Counted from the first letter of the stretch, positions 31,847-41,230 are shown. The stretch is 64,000 nt of DNA from Fibrella arboris (GCF_041321095.1 NZ_JBGGWE010000006.1:1-64000); one strand, 5' to 3'. Made by a program: numbers and translations. The notes: generated by a model not told the origin, from the sequence alone.

Positions 31847-33661
31847 ATGCAATCCATCCGCAATATTGCGATTATCGCCCACGTTGACCACGGCAAAACT
31901 ACGCTGGTCGACAAGATTATTCACGCGTCGAAACTCTTCCGCGAGAACCAGGAATTCCAGGACCTGATTCTAGACAGCAACGACCTGGAACGTGAGCGTG
32001 GCATCACCATTGTATCGAAAAACGTATCGGTCCGCTACAAAGACGTTAAAATTAACATCATCGATACCCCTGGTCACAGCGACTTCGGCGGTGAAGTGGA
32101 GCGCGTCCTGAAAATGGCCGATGGCGTTTGTCTGCTCGTCGATGCTTTTGAAGGGGCCATGCCGCAAACACGCTTTGTTCTTAGCAAAGCCCTATCGCTT
32201 GGTCTGAAGCCAATCGTGATCGTTAACAAGGTCGACAAAGAGAACTGCCGCCCCGACGAAGTGCACGAACAGGTGTTCGACCTGATGTTCAACCTCGGCG
32301 CTACCGAAGATCAGCTTGACTTCCCGACCGTTTATGGGTCGTCGAAACAAGGCTGGATGGGGCCGGACTGGAAAACGCCAACTCAGGATATCACGTACCT
32401 GCTCGACACGATCGTTGCCACCATTCCGGAATCACCAATCAACGAAGGCGCCCCACAAATGCAGATCACGTCGCTCGACTATTCAGCGTTCGTAGGTCGG
32501 ATCGCCATTGGCCGGGTACACCGCGGTACGCTGAAAGAAGGGGCCAATATGGCGCTGGTGAAGTCAGACGGAACGGTGAAAAAAGTAAAGATCAAAGAAC
32601 TCCAGACGTTCGAAGGTCTTGGCAAACAGAAGGTAACTGAAGTGCAGTGTGGCGATATCTGCGCCATCACGGGGCTGGAAGACTTTGAAATCGGTGATAC
32701 CATCACTGATGCCGAAAACCCAGAGGCCTTGTCACGTATCTCGGTCGACGAGCCAACGATGAATATGTTGTTCACGATCAACAACTCGCCTTTCTTCGGT
32801 AAAGAAGGCAAGTTCGTTACGTCGCGTCACCTGCGCGATCGGCTCTACAAAGAGATCGAGAAAAACCTGGCGTTGCGTGTAGAAGCAACCGACAGCGAAG
32901 ACCGCTTCCTGGTGTTCGGCCGGGGTATTCTTCACTTGTCGGTACTGATTGAAACCATGCGTCGCGAAGGGTACGAACTGCAGGTTGGTCAGCCACAGGT
33001 GTTGTATAAAGAAGACGAGAATGGCCAGAAACTGGAGCCGATCGAAACCCTCGTTGTCGACGTACCTGAAGAGACGGCCGGTAAAGTAATTGAGCTGGCT
33101 ACGCAGCGGAAAGGCGAGTTGCTGATCATGGAACCGAAAGGCGACCTGCAGCACCTTGAGTTCGATATTCCATCGCGTGGCTTGATCGGCCTGCGCTCGA
33201 ACGTACTGACCGCTACGTACGGTGAAGCCGTAATGGCCCACCGGTTCAAAGAATATCAGCCATTCAAAGGCCCTATCCAGGAGCGGATCAATGGTTCACT
33301 GATCTCGATGACCTCAGGTGTATCAACGGCCTACTCGATTGATAAGCTTCAGGATCGCGGCGTGTTCTTTATCGATCCAGGTGAGGAAATTTATGCCGGT
33401 CAGGTAATTGGTGAGCACAACCGCCAGAACGACATCGTCGTGAACGTTCAGACAGCCAAACAGCTGACCAACATGCGGGCATCCGGTTCGGACAACAACG
33501 TTCGGATTGTGCCGAAGATCACCTTCTCGCTGGAAGAATCGATGGAATACATCCAGAAAGATGAATACCTGGAAGTAACGCCCAAGTCGATGCGTATCCG
33601 CAAGATTTTCCTCGACGAAAACGAGCGGAAACGCAACGCCAACAAGTTCGCCATGGCGTAA
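31847..33661 (+). CDS. typA: TypA/BipA ribosome-binding GTPase
   Basis: A 604-residue translational GTPase. Start at ATG 31847 gives MQSIRNIAIIAHVDHGKTTL with the G1 motif. RERGITI (G2), DTPGHSDFGGEVERV (G3) and NKVDKENCRP (G4) follow. The beta-barrel, EF-G-like domains III and V, and the BipA C-terminal domain (RGLIGLRSNVLTATYGEAV and NMRASGSDNN) are all present at family-typical length. It binds the ribosome and helps assembly and growth under stress or cold. The gene stands alone with its own promoter and ends at a perfect 36-bp inverted repeat. Confidence 0.97.
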   Translation: MQSIRNIAIIAHVDHGKTTLVDKIIHASKLFRENQEFQDLILDSNDLERERGITIVSKNVSVRYKDVKINIIDTPGHSDFGGEVERVLKMADGVCLLVDAFEGAMPQTRFVLSKALSLGLKPIVIVNKVDKENCRPDEVHEQVFDLMFNLGATEDQLDFPTVYGSSKQGWMGPDWKTPTQDITYLLDTIVATIPESPINEGAPQMQITSLDYSAFVGRIAIGRVHRGTLKEGANMALVKSDGTVKKVKIKELQTFEGLGKQKVTEVQCGDICAITGLEDFEIGDTITDAENPEALSRISVDEPTMNMLFTINNSPFFGKEGKFVTSRHLRDRLYKEIEKNLALRVEATDSEDRFLVFGRGILHLSVLIETMRREGYELQVGQPQVLYKEDENGQKLEPIETLVVDVPEETAGKVIELATQRKGELLIMEPKGDLQHLEFDIPSRGLIGLRSNVLTATYGEAVMAHRFKEYQPFKGPIQERINGSLISMTSGVSTAYSIDKLQDRGVFFIDPGEEIYAGQVIGEHNRQNDIVVNVQTAKQLTNMRASGSDNNVRIVPKITFSLEESMEYIQKDEYLEVTPKSMRIRKIFLDENERKRNANKFAMA

Positions 33662-33669
33662 GCCTTTGA

Positions 33670-33777
33670 AGGGAGTAAAGGAGGAAGGGGAGAAAGGAGG
33701 AAAGGAAGTTTCGCAAGCGTAACTGCTCGTGCGAAAGCAACCCTTTCCTCCTTTCTCCCCTTCCTCCTTTACTCCCT
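33670..33777. repeat. Perfect 36-bp intergenic inverted repeat of purine heptamers (4)
   Basis: Arms 33670-33705 and 33742-33777 are exact complements. The left arm is all purine except for the T in GGGAGT and reads as near-heptamers (AGGGAGT, AAAGGAG, GAAGGGG, AGAAAGG). The 36-nt loop contains a further TTTCGC/GCGAAA stem. It lies between the ends of typA and a convergent beta-barrel gene, so it can act as a terminator for both. Confidence 0.92.
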
Positions 33778-33789
33778 TTCCTCCCTTAT

Positions 33790-34416
33790 CTAAAAGCTCA
33801 CTCCCAGCCGCACCGCCAGCCGGTTATACACCCGGCTTTCGTCGCGGCGAATATCATTCCATTGCAACGGCTTTGTTGAGTCAACAGGTTGGCGTTTATA
33901 GCTGACCGATAGCACAAATGCGCCTTTATCTGGTTTGCCCAACCGGAGCCCAATACCAGGATTCAGCATTAGCCCGCCCCGCGTAAGGTCATAACCCGTG
34001 CTCGATTTGTTGAGCCAGGTGAGGCCATATCCCGCATCGAAAGAGGCAAACACATTCACGTTTTTGTCATTGGGTTGTGCCAGATCGTACCGTATCCCCG
34101 CCCCCACGGGCAGCAGCAGGGCATTCGTGTACCAGTCTATGCCAACGACTCCCCCAACCGCCAGCCGGGGACGTAGCTGCACACCATTGAACGTCTGGAG
34201 CGTCAGGCTAAGTTTATTTTCTACCGTTTCGGCCCCCGATCCAACCTGTGTCGGATAGGTCACCCGGCCAAAAAGGCCACCCACTTCAGTGTAGTTCACA
34301 AAGGGATAAACGCGTTTTGTCAGCGGCAGCTCTGCGCCCGATAACTGCGCGTGGGTACGTTGGCTGTAGCTCATCAGCAGCAGGAGCAGCCAGCAAAGTA
34401 TATAGTATGGTTTCAT
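33790..34416 (-). CDS. Secreted outer-membrane beta-barrel-like protein
   Basis: A 208-residue exported protein with a signal peptide (ILCWLLLLLMSYSQRTHAQ). The remainder alternates aromatic and polar residues in strands (YPFVNYTEVGGLFGRVTY, AGIRYDLAQPNDKNVNVFAS, FVLSVSYKRQPVDS) and ends with LAVRLGVSF, a terminal Phe typical of outer-membrane barrels. It fits a small PorT- or OmpW-like barrel of unknown function. It is convergent with typA across the perfect inverted repeat and follows the LVIVD lipoprotein gene by 37 bp on the same strand. Confidence 0.75.
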   Translation of the reverse strand: MKPYYILCWLLLLLMSYSQRTHAQLSGAELPLTKRVYPFVNYTEVGGLFGRVTYPTQVGSGAETVENKLSLTLQTFNGVQLRPRLAVGGVVGIDWYTNALLLPVGAGIRYDLAQPNDKNVNVFASFDAGYGLTWLNKSSTGYDLTRGGLMLNPGIGLRLGKPDKGAFVLSVSYKRQPVDSTKPLQWNDIRRDESRVYNRLAVRLGVSF

Positions 34417-34453
34417 AGTAAAGTCTCAGCGCGAAGCAGTGTACTAGCACAAC

Positions 34454-35758
34454 CTACGTCAGGTCTGGGCGGCTAACGGGAATCTTGCTAAGCAAACGCA
34501 GGCGGCTCGGATTGGTGTAATCGAACTGATAGAATCCGTCTTTCCCAATCAGTAACAGCGTTTTTTGACCCGATACGCCACCCATCGGAATAACATCGTA
34601 GGCTTGCAGGTCTTCCATATACTGCTGCAGATTTTTGTCGACCTGCAGGGGATCGCTCACGTTGAACGATTTCAGGCCGTAGGCTCCTTCGCAGATGAAC
34701 AGGTTAGGAAAATCAACGCCAAGGCCGTGCGGATTGCGCATCGGGTAACTTTTCAACAGCTTGGGACTGGTCAGGTTGGTGATATCGATCACGTCCAGCT
34801 GGTTGGTGAAGCCACCGCAGGTATTGCCGGAGCGCAGCGTCACGTAGGCCGTGTTATCAGTCACCACAACGGGGTCGCACACGCGGGCATGTTGGAAAAC
34901 AGACAGCTGCTTCGGCTTGGCAGGGTCCACGTTGTCATAAATAAGCATACCCGACTGCGAACCGATAAAGAGTTTGTCTTTATACGGAAAAATGGTTTCG
35001 ATGCCCCAGCCCATATTCACCGTGTTGCTCAACGACGGTTTCGATGGTTGCTGCACGTTGAACAACTTCATGTCTGACGATGACACCGCGTAGAGGTATT
35101 TATCGTACAACGTGAACCGGGCCATTGACCCACCCGTACCACTGGTGCCTGTGCTGGGTGAAGCCGATTTTGTATCGGCGCTGGCGAACGAGGAAAAGCT
35201 CATCCAGATGGGTGTAGCCGAAGGGGTGGCTTCGCAGTTCGTTTTAACGGTTTGCTTTACGTAGTCGACGCGCTGATCCTGAATAACATCATTCCCGTTG
35301 GCCGGATAGTAATACCACCAGCCGCCATCAAATTGCCCCTGTGAGAAAACGTTCTGGGTGCGGGCTACTTCATGAATATCGGTCAGGTTACTGATATCGA
35401 ATGTCACCAGGTCCATGTAGCTATCAGCGTACAGGAAGTTATCCCGAATGGCTATATCGCCGTTGCCGGGGATACTAATGAACAACAGTGATTTCGGATC
35501 AGACGGGTTGCGGTTGTCGATGACATGAATGCCCTGTTTCAATTCATTGATGAACAGGTAACCATCTTTCGTGTAGATCTTACCAGGGTTTACCAGCCCT
35601 CGCGCTCTATCGACCCCGACACCCAGACGTACCTGGTTTGGGGTGAGCATGACCGGTGTAAATTGCCTGAACACACGCGTCTCGGTGCATTGATCGGTGC
35701 AGGCCGAATCGATCCAGATGAAGGGGGCCAGCAGCAGGAAGTAAAGTAGTCTTTTCAT
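34454..35758 (-). CDS. LVIVD-repeat lipoprotein
   Basis: A 434-residue surface or periplasmic lipoprotein. The signal ends at IDSAC (lipidated Cys near residue 20), followed by CTDQCTETRVFRQF. The body has repeated beta-propeller-like LVIVD blades with recurring patterns such as LFINELKQGIHVIDNRNPSDP, LVTFDISNLTDI and LDVIDITNLTSPKLL. Such propellers are common in Bacteroidetes and are thought to bind proteins or glycans. No catalytic residues are known for the family. A small barrel-like gene follows it on the same strand. A 140-bp gap upstream carries the terminator of the META-protein gene. Confidence 0.87.
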   Translation of the reverse strand: MKRLLYFLLLAPFIWIDSACTDQCTETRVFRQFTPVMLTPNQVRLGVGVDRARGLVNPGKIYTKDGYLFINELKQGIHVIDNRNPSDPKSLLFISIPGNGDIAIRDNFLYADSYMDLVTFDISNLTDIHEVARTQNVFSQGQFDGGWWYYYPANGNDVIQDQRVDYVKQTVKTNCEATPSATPIWMSFSSFASADTKSASPSTGTSGTGGSMARFTLYDKYLYAVSSSDMKLFNVQQPSKPSLSNTVNMGWGIETIFPYKDKLFIGSQSGMLIYDNVDPAKPKQLSVFQHARVCDPVVVTDNTAYVTLRSGNTCGGFTNQLDVIDITNLTSPKLLKSYPMRNPHGLGVDFPNLFICEGAYGLKSFNVSDPLQVDKNLQQYMEDLQAYDVIPMGGVSGQKTLLLIGKDGFYQFDYTNPSRLRLLSKIPVSRPDLT

Positions 35759-35824
35759 AAAGTCAATGTGTTAAGGAATGTTAACAGCTAGACCCCTCTC
35801 ATTTTCATAGGGTTGCAAGCAGCA

Positions 35825-35861
35825 CAAAAAAAATCGCCCGGCAGCAAAACCACCGGGCGAT
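35825..35861 (-). terminator. Terminator after the META-domain gene
   Basis: On the minus strand ATCGCCCGG/CCGGGCGAT (9-bp stem at 35833-35861, 11-base loop) is followed by eight T residues. It lies about 40 bp past the stop of the META-type lipoprotein gene. Confidence 0.88.
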
Positions 35862-35902
35862 CGAGTCCTACACAAAATATCTGAATGGCTACTTCTGAAA
35901 AA

Positions 35903-36400
35903 CTATTGTCGTTTATACACCAGTTTGCCGGGTGCTGTGCCGCCGTAGCTCAACTCTAATTGCCTGGCTCCAACTACGTCAGCCTTAGTCACGGCTGCCA
36001 GATGGGTCAGGTAATCGGTTTCGAACTGCATGGCGGCGGCTGGCCCAGCTACTTTGGTTGAGCCAAGGCCACTCACCGAGCCGGTACCGGTTGGCCCCGA
36101 TTCGATAGAGGGTCGCTGACTGAAGGCGGCTTGGCCAAAATACGTATTCACCGGTGCCTGGCCCGTAAATTGAACAGCATAATGCTCAATGAAGGCAGGG
36201 CCAGCGTCGCTGATACGCAACGTAACGGTATAAGCAGAGGCGGGTTCGGCCAGTATCCAGTCGCCCGTGATCGCCTCTGCACTACCCGCCGGAACAGGCG
36301 TAACCGCCGTTTCGTTGGGCGAACAACCCGATACGAATGCGAATAGCGACAGCACTATGCACGCGATCCACTGGTTTGTCTTGCTGTTCATACACGTCAT
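35903..36400 (-). CDS. META/HslJ-like lipoprotein
   Basis: A 165-residue lipoprotein: signal IACIVLSLFAFVSGC with lipidation near residue 26, then a META-type beta domain with GDWILAEP near the start, AVQFTGQAPVNTYFG in the middle and ELSYGGTAPGKLVYKR at the end. META-domain proteins (HslJ-like) are linked to stress and drug tolerance but have no known enzyme activity. Its ATG overlaps the stop of the preceding gene (TAATG at 36402-36398), so it is translated with the sigma/transducer cassette upstream and is probably part of that regulon. An in-frame ATG at 36391 is an alternative. Confidence 0.82.
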   Translation of the reverse strand: MTCMNSKTNQWIACIVLSLFAFVSGCSPNETAVTPVPAGSAEAITGDWILAEPASAYTVTLRISDAGPAFIEHYAVQFTGQAPVNTYFGQAAFSQRPSIESGPTGTGSVSGLGSTKVAGPAAAMQFETDYLTHLAAVTKADVVGARQLELSYGGTAPGKLVYKRQ

Positions 36401-38259
36401 TAGAAATGCCGGTCCACGCTGAAGCTCAGACCAACCTGTTGTGGTTGGGCCTGTACACTAACGTCATTAGTGGTCAGCGATTGCAGGCTTTGCTGGTACA
36501 TACCAGCTACCGAAGCCGACCACAGATTGTCGGGGCGATAGCGTAGCCGCATACCCGCCGTACCCGCCAGCGTCACGGGCCGATAGACGCCGTCGCCGGG
36601 TTTGATCGTGATGGTTTCGGCCACCGTATTTTTCACGAACCAGTTCGATACCATCCCGGTCAGCAGAGCCAGGCCAAACTTGCGGCGAGGCCGTAGCTCA
36701 TACCCCACCTGCACCGGCACCTGCACAAACTGATAGGTGTTGCTGACTACCTGTTGCTGACTGGCGGTGTAGTTACTCGACTGGTTGGCTACGTAATCGT
36801 ACTGCTTGTCGGCCGCATAATTCGCCGTGGCTAACGACTGGTTCGATAGCCGGGTTACCAGATCTGCGTAGAGGTTATCGGTATTCGCTGCTTTGAGATT
36901 CGACGTTACCGAAGCAATACGCACCGGGCTCTGAATGTCATTCTGCCCCCGCAAATACCCCACTCCCGACTCGATCGACCAGTGTTCGCCCAGCGGAACC
37001 CCAACCCCAGCCTGAAAAGCAACGGCGTGACCAACCTGACTCTGTAGCACTGGTGTTGATGCAACCGAGCCGGCAAGACTGGCAAAACGCTGCGACGCAC
37101 TGGCCACCGGACTGAACGCCGACCGCACAGCAACCGCTGGGTTGAAACTTAATGCCGTCACGCCTGCCGACAGCCAGGGGCGTTGTGTCCGTTTGTTCGA
37201 AGCAGGCGTCATCGGTTCAGCCGTCGGTTTGTTTGTACTGGCTGGCTGGGTACGTGCTGCCAGCGACTGGCTGGCTAGTGGCGCACCGGTCATGGCCACC
37301 TGCTTGGGAAGCTCTTCGCTCATCGACGTAACCGACCGATCCTGCCCCAGTGAAGAAGCGCGTGATCCAGGGGTCGAACCACCAGTTGGCATCTCGCTAA
37401 ACGAAGATGAAGCTGGCGTATTCAATGATTGGCCACTACCGCTGAACGATTGCATCGTCATAGAGTGTGTGACAACAGAGCGTGACATAATGGCTGGTTG
37501 ACCGTCGCCCATTTTTGCCCGGAAAGTCTGATCTTGTTTCAGCCGTACGGTAGACGAGAGCGTCGTTTCAGAGAAAACCAGCGTCCCGTTTATCGTTTCG
37601 GTCTGGCCAAGGTTCGGGTCAACCAGTTGGTTAGCTGCCGCTTGTGACAAGCCGGATTGGTCGGCTGATCGAGCTGCGGCAGGCAACGTACCTGGTGCCA
37701 AGGCCGAGGTTGCCCGTGTGCTGGCCATATGCATGGCCATAGCTGGTTTTGCGGTAGGTCCGGCAAATCCATACCGGGTACGTCCGTGAGCTGTAGCTCT
37801 GTAGCGGGCGTCCTGGGTACGTTCCATCTGTTGCGCCAGGATGGGCGCATCGGCCAGGCGAGGGACTGGCTGGCTATGCACCTTTGTTGCCTCTGCCATC
37901 GGTGCAGCCGCTTCGGCCCGAGCTAAGGCAGACCGGTCTGATTTTGATTTGGTTGCTGTGTGCGCCACGACGGCATCGGGCCGGATGGCATCTTCCCGGT
38001 GCCAGGCCCACCAGCCCAGCGCTGTCAATAGCAACGACGCGGCGATACCGGCGGCCCACCGCCCAAACAGCATCGATTGCCGCCCCTGCCGGTGTTGCCA
38101 GAGCGGAAGAATACCGTCCGATTCGTCGAGGTCGAGCTGCCGCTCCACACCTTCCCAAACACGGGGAGGGGGCGTGTCGAAGGCATCGTCAAAAGCCCGC
38201 TGCCAGTACGGGTCGGGCGTGCCGCCTGGTTGCGGAAAAAGATCGTCAGAACGATTCAT
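36400..38259 (-). CDS. One-TM protein with C-terminal beta-barrel, sigma-factor partner
   Basis: A 619-residue protein encoded with an ECF sigma gene. The first 70 residues are cytoplasmic and acidic (RVWEGVERQLDLDESDGI) and could bind the sigma factor. One membrane helix follows (WAAGIAASLLLTALGWWAW). A Ser/Ala/Pro/Gln-rich linker of over 250 residues leads to a C-terminal porin-like beta-barrel (from about residue 380: WLSAGVTALSFNPAVAV to VGLSFSVDRHF with terminal Phe). It would span from the inner to the outer membrane and could act as an anti-sigma sensor in one chain. It overlaps the sigma gene by 14 bases. A second such cassette is at 46327-48472. Confidence 0.75.
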   Translation of the reverse strand: MNRSDDLFPQPGGTPDPYWQRAFDDAFDTPPPRVWEGVERQLDLDESDGILPLWQHRQGRQSMLFGRWAAGIAASLLLTALGWWAWHREDAIRPDAVVAHTATKSKSDRSALARAEAAAPMAEATKVHSQPVPRLADAPILAQQMERTQDARYRATAHGRTRYGFAGPTAKPAMAMHMASTRATSALAPGTLPAAARSADQSGLSQAAANQLVDPNLGQTETINGTLVFSETTLSSTVRLKQDQTFRAKMGDGQPAIMSRSVVTHSMTMQSFSGSGQSLNTPASSSFSEMPTGGSTPGSRASSLGQDRSVTSMSEELPKQVAMTGAPLASQSLAARTQPASTNKPTAEPMTPASNKRTQRPWLSAGVTALSFNPAVAVRSAFSPVASASQRFASLAGSVASTPVLQSQVGHAVAFQAGVGVPLGEHWSIESGVGYLRGQNDIQSPVRIASVTSNLKAANTDNLYADLVTRLSNQSLATANYAADKQYDYVANQSSNYTASQQQVVSNTYQFVQVPVQVGYELRPRRKFGLALLTGMVSNWFVKNTVAETITIKPGDGVYRPVTLAGTAGMRLRYRPDNLWSASVAGMYQQSLQSLTTNDVSVQAQPQQVGLSFSVDRHF

Positions 38260-38797
38260 TGCGAATAGACTGGTCGTCCGTTAATTTTTGTTGTAACAGG
38301 CCTCTGGCCCGGAAAAACTGTGATTTCGATGTCCCCTCCGAAATACCGAGCAATTCGGCAATTTCGGGGTGCGTATATCCTTCTATCGCGTACAGGTTGA
38401 ATACCGTCCGGCAGCCGGTGGGCAATTCCTGTACGAGGTTGAGTAAATATTTGTAGTTCAAACTGGGTAAGCTTTCGTCGGCTTGTGGCAACAGATTCGC
38501 CAGTTCGTCAACGTCGGTCATGTGTTCGAAGGGCTTATTCTTGCGAAGGTGTTTAAGCGCCGTGTTAATGGCAACCCGTTTCAACCAGGCTTCCAGCGGA
38601 CACTCGAACCGAAACTGATCGATGTGCCTGAATATTTTCACAAACGAATCCTGCAAGACATCAGCGGCTTCGTCGGCGTCTTTTATGTACCGCTTACACA
38701 CAGCAAACAGTTTCCCCGCAAACCGCTCATAAAGCAGTCGCTGCGAAAGTCGGTCCTGTTGCCGACAGCCATCTACAAGGGTTCGTTCGTCCCGCAT
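38246..38797 (-). CDS. ECF sigma-70 factor
   Basis: A sigma factor of about 183 residues from the ATG at 38797 (MRDERTLVDGCRQQDR). Region 2 includes LLYERFAGKLFAVCKRYI, DEADVLQDSF-type residues (DEAADVLQDSFVKIF) and WLKRVAINTALKHLRK. Region 4 includes LPTGCRTVFNLYAIEGYTHPEIAELL with its helix-turn-helix. The frame opens at TTG 38815. Its 3' end overlaps the TM/beta-barrel partner gene by 14 bases. A 24-bp inverted repeat (38891-38914) lies upstream and may be the control site. Confidence 0.94.
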   Translation of the reverse strand: MRDERTLVDGCRQQDRLSQRLLYERFAGKLFAVCKRYIKDADEAADVLQDSFVKIFRHIDQFRFECPLEAWLKRVAINTALKHLRKNKPFEHMTDVDELANLLPQADESLPSLNYKYLLNLVQELPTGCRTVFNLYAIEGYTHPEIAELLGISEGTSKSQFFRARGLLQQKLTDDQSIRNESF

Positions 38798-38890
38798 AAT
38801 ACGTTGATACACCAAAGACTCACCTTACCGACGAAGGGTTGTAACGCGCACAAAAAAAGTTGCCTTTCATGGTTTGGAAGGGGAATGGCT

Positions 38891-38914
38891 GTTGGAATCG
38901 CGTATATTTCCAAC
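38891..38914. promoter_or_regulatory. Inverted repeat between divergent sigma and secreted-protein genes
   Basis: GTTGGAA (38891-38897) and TTCCAAC (38908-38914) are exact complements with a ten-base spacer. They lie in the 148-bp gap between the divergent ECF sigma gene and the plus-strand secreted-protein gene. An operator or ECF-type promoter half (GGAA) is possible. This is inferred from position. Confidence 0.4.
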
Positions 38915-38945
38915 GTCACAAACCTAAAAACAAGCACACATAGCC

Positions 38946-39704
38946 ATGATCATTATACGGCCACTTCTCGGTATGCCTGCCCCCAGGCATTGGTTAATGA
39001 GCTGTCTCATTGGCCTGTTGGTTGCAACCGGGCCTTACCGGGTAGCTGCACAAACTACTTCAGCGCAGGAAATACAGGTGCAGAACAACGCCGGCAATCC
39101 AAACAGCACAACGCTCCGGGCCTTTAACCTCAGCACGGTTGGTCTGAAAGGCACACCACTTGCCCTGTCAGACTGGGCACCGGGTGAACTGACTCTTGAG
39201 GGCAGCAAACCGATGACGGCGGGGCTGTTCAATTACGACGTGTACAGCAAACTGGTCACCGTGAAGCGCTCGCCCCGCGATTCTGTCGTCTATGCCATTG
39301 CCTCAGTGAAGCAACTGATTTTGAAACCGAACGGTGCTGCCCCGCTACGCTACGAACACGTACCTGGCCTGATCACCGACGAAGCAGCCTTAAAAACAGA
39401 CCTGCTCCGCATCATTTACCTGGGCGCTTACAGCCTGGTTGAATTACCCGTTAAACAGTTCATCAAAGCACCAACCAAGCAAACGTACGGTGGCCTGGGC
39501 GAGGTCAGCAATGAATTCCGCGACGAATCGGTTTATTATCTGGTCAATCCCGATCACAGCGTTGACCGGGTGAAGCTGACAAAAAAATCGTTGGTAAAGG
39601 CGTTGAAAGATAAAGGAGCCGCTTTTGAGCAGTTTCTCAAAACAAATGCCATTGACCCGTCGAATGAAGCCGATGTAGCAAAAGCCCTGGCTTCATTGAA
39701 CTAG
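38946..39704 (+). CDS. Secreted protein of unknown function
   Basis: A 252-residue protein with an N-terminal signal (LMSCLIGLLVATGPYRVAAQ). The mature chain is mixed: NSTTLRAFNLSTVGLKGTPLAL, then a TVKRSPRDSVVYAIASVKQLILK strand region, and a C-terminal helical part (KLTKKSLVKALKDKGAAFEQFL) that could bind proteins. Similar proteins are common in Spirosoma relatives without an assigned role. It is divergent from the sigma gene and may be controlled from the shared gap. Confidence 0.72.
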   Translation: MIIIRPLLGMPAPRHWLMSCLIGLLVATGPYRVAAQTTSAQEIQVQNNAGNPNSTTLRAFNLSTVGLKGTPLALSDWAPGELTLEGSKPMTAGLFNYDVYSKLVTVKRSPRDSVVYAIASVKQLILKPNGAAPLRYEHVPGLITDEAALKTDLLRIIYLGAYSLVELPVKQFIKAPTKQTYGGLGEVSNEFRDESVYYLVNPDHSVDRVKLTKKSLVKALKDKGAAFEQFLKTNAIDPSNEADVAKALASLN

Positions 39705-39794
39705 CTACGGGCAGGGGAAATGGCACTATCGCCCAGGTTCGCACGGGCGGGCCGGTAGGCGACAAGCCCGACTTCACCATCATAAACCAACTCG

Positions 39795-40379
39795 ATGAAT
39801 CGACTTATTCGCCTGGTTTTAGTAGGGTTACTGGCAGTAGGATTGCTCGCCGTTTGGGAGCAGGTACGCACGGCGCCCTGGCTGGCCCGTTTTACCCGGC
39901 AACCCGACCAGACCAGCCATAGCATTGTGCTTGAACGGGTAACGGCGCTGGGCAAGCTTGAACTGGTGTGCTATACGTTTAAAGACATTGTTGAGCACGA
40001 ACAGGTAAACAGGTTGCTGCCCAACTCGCAGGCAGTACTGATTATCGAAGGCGAAGCCGTGGGTTGCATTGACCTGACCAGGCTCAAGCTGGCCGACATT
40101 CAGACCAAGGGCGATTCGGTGCTTGTTCAGTTACCTGCTCCTGAGCTCTGCACCTGGAAAATAAACCACGACCGGTCGCGCGTCTACGACACCAACTACA
40201 CTTTCCTGAACGAAGCTCAACTGGTAAGCGATGCCTACCGGCAGGCCGAGCGCCAGGTACGTGCCTCGGCCATGCAAAGCGGTATCCTGGACCAAACCCG
40301 CCGGCATGCCATTACCTTGTTGCAGCCCATGCTCACGCAGTTGACCGGCAGGCCAGTGGGCGTTCGAGTCAGCCTGTAG
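39795..40379 (+). CDS. DUF4230 family protein
   Basis: A 194-residue protein with an N-terminal membrane anchor (LIRLVLVGLLAVGLLAVW) and the DUF4230 body: VLERVTALGKLELVCYTFKDIVE, LIIEGEAVGCIDLTRLKLADI, VQLPAPELCTWKINHDRSRVYD and a C-terminal helix with the ARRHAI-like segment TRRHAITLLQPML. It is widespread in Bacteroidetes, and its function is unknown. Anchored periplasmic location is expected. About 290 bp without a gene follow. Confidence 0.87.
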   Translation: MNRLIRLVLVGLLAVGLLAVWEQVRTAPWLARFTRQPDQTSHSIVLERVTALGKLELVCYTFKDIVEHEQVNRLLPNSQAVLIIEGEAVGCIDLTRLKLADIQTKGDSVLVQLPAPELCTWKINHDRSRVYDTNYTFLNEAQLVSDAYRQAERQVRASAMQSGILDQTRRHAITLLQPMLTQLTGRPVGVRVSL

Positions 40380-40672
40380 GCCAACGGCTCCCTGCGTCAG
40401 GCTGGCGGCATCGGCCCCTAAATCTGTGTCGTTACAGGCATGAATACGCCATTCTTTTACGTTGACTATATACCCTTTTCATTACTGGCAAGCAACGTAC
40501 CTGGCGTTTTAACATTTTGACACACAATGCGTTTGCCCGCAGTTCGGGCTTTCTTTCCGTGGGCCACTAACCTTTTGCTCACTAAGTGCTACCCTGTTGC
40601 TAATTTTTTCAACACAGCGTAACTGCGTACCATTCTTTACCGTATTCTTGTGATTATCAGAACACAACGCTC
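40380..40672. other. Intergenic region before the AlgH-family gene
   Basis: These 293 bp contain no convincing gene or strong hairpin. The last 100 bp are AT-rich and probably carry the promoter of the AlgH-like gene. An AACGTACC word lies near 40493. Confidence 0.4.
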
Positions 40673-41230
40673 ATGAAGACGAAGACCATTACCCGCAACA
40701 GCCTGTTGATTGCCGAACCTTTTCTGGGGGATGCCAACTTCGAACGGAGCGTAGTGGTCGTTTGTGAACATACCGACGACGACGGGACGTTCGGCCTCAT
40801 TCTGAACCAAAGCACTACACTGCATGTCAGCGACGTGATCGACGATATTTACGCCGACATTCCCCTGTTTGTGGGCGGCCCTGTTCAGCCCGATACCTTA
40901 CATTATATTCACCGCCGCCCCGACCTTATCGAAGGCTCTATTCCGCTGGGCGAGGGCATTTACTGGAGCGGCAATTTCGATCAGGTGAAACAGGCGCTGA
41001 ACATTGGTACCCTTACCGAAGCCGACGCACGCTTCTTTATCGGTTACTCTGGTTGGGAATCGGGCCAGTTGACCAAAGAACTAGGCGAGAAAACCTGGAT
41101 CATCTCGCAAACCGATGCGGATTTCCTGTTCGACACGCCCGCCGACAAACTGTGGCGCGATATTCTGAAGCGGATGGGTGGGCAGTATAAAGTGCTGTCG
41201 AATTACCCAGTCGATCCCCGCCTCAATTAG
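40673..41230 (+). CDS. YqgE/AlgH family protein
   Basis: A 185-residue member of the UPF0301 (YqgE/AlgH) family. Typical motifs are SLLIAEPFLGDANFERSVV near the start, HTDDDGTFGLILNQ, PLFVGGPVQPDTLHYIH, GIYWSGNFDQV and FFIGYSGWESGQL. The fold is known, but the molecular role is unsettled (AlgH was linked to alginate regulation in Pseudomonas). Cytoplasmic. It stands alone with intergenic gaps of nearly 300 bp on both sides. Confidence 0.95.
   Translation: MKTKTITRNSLLIAEPFLGDANFERSVVVVCEHTDDDGTFGLILNQSTTLHVSDVIDDIYADIPLFVGGPVQPDTLHYIHRRPDLIEGSIPLGEGIYWSGNFDQVKQALNIGTLTEADARFFIGYSGWESGQLTKELGEKTWIISQTDADFLFDTPADKLWRDILKRMGGQYKVLSNYPVDPRLN

Noticed and set aside
37841..38456. Plus-strand frames of 150-190 residues opposite the first sigma cassette
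   Set aside because: Composition is Arg/Pro/Ser-rich as expected of an antisense frame in GC-rich coding DNA, and both cassette genes on the minus strand are well supported.
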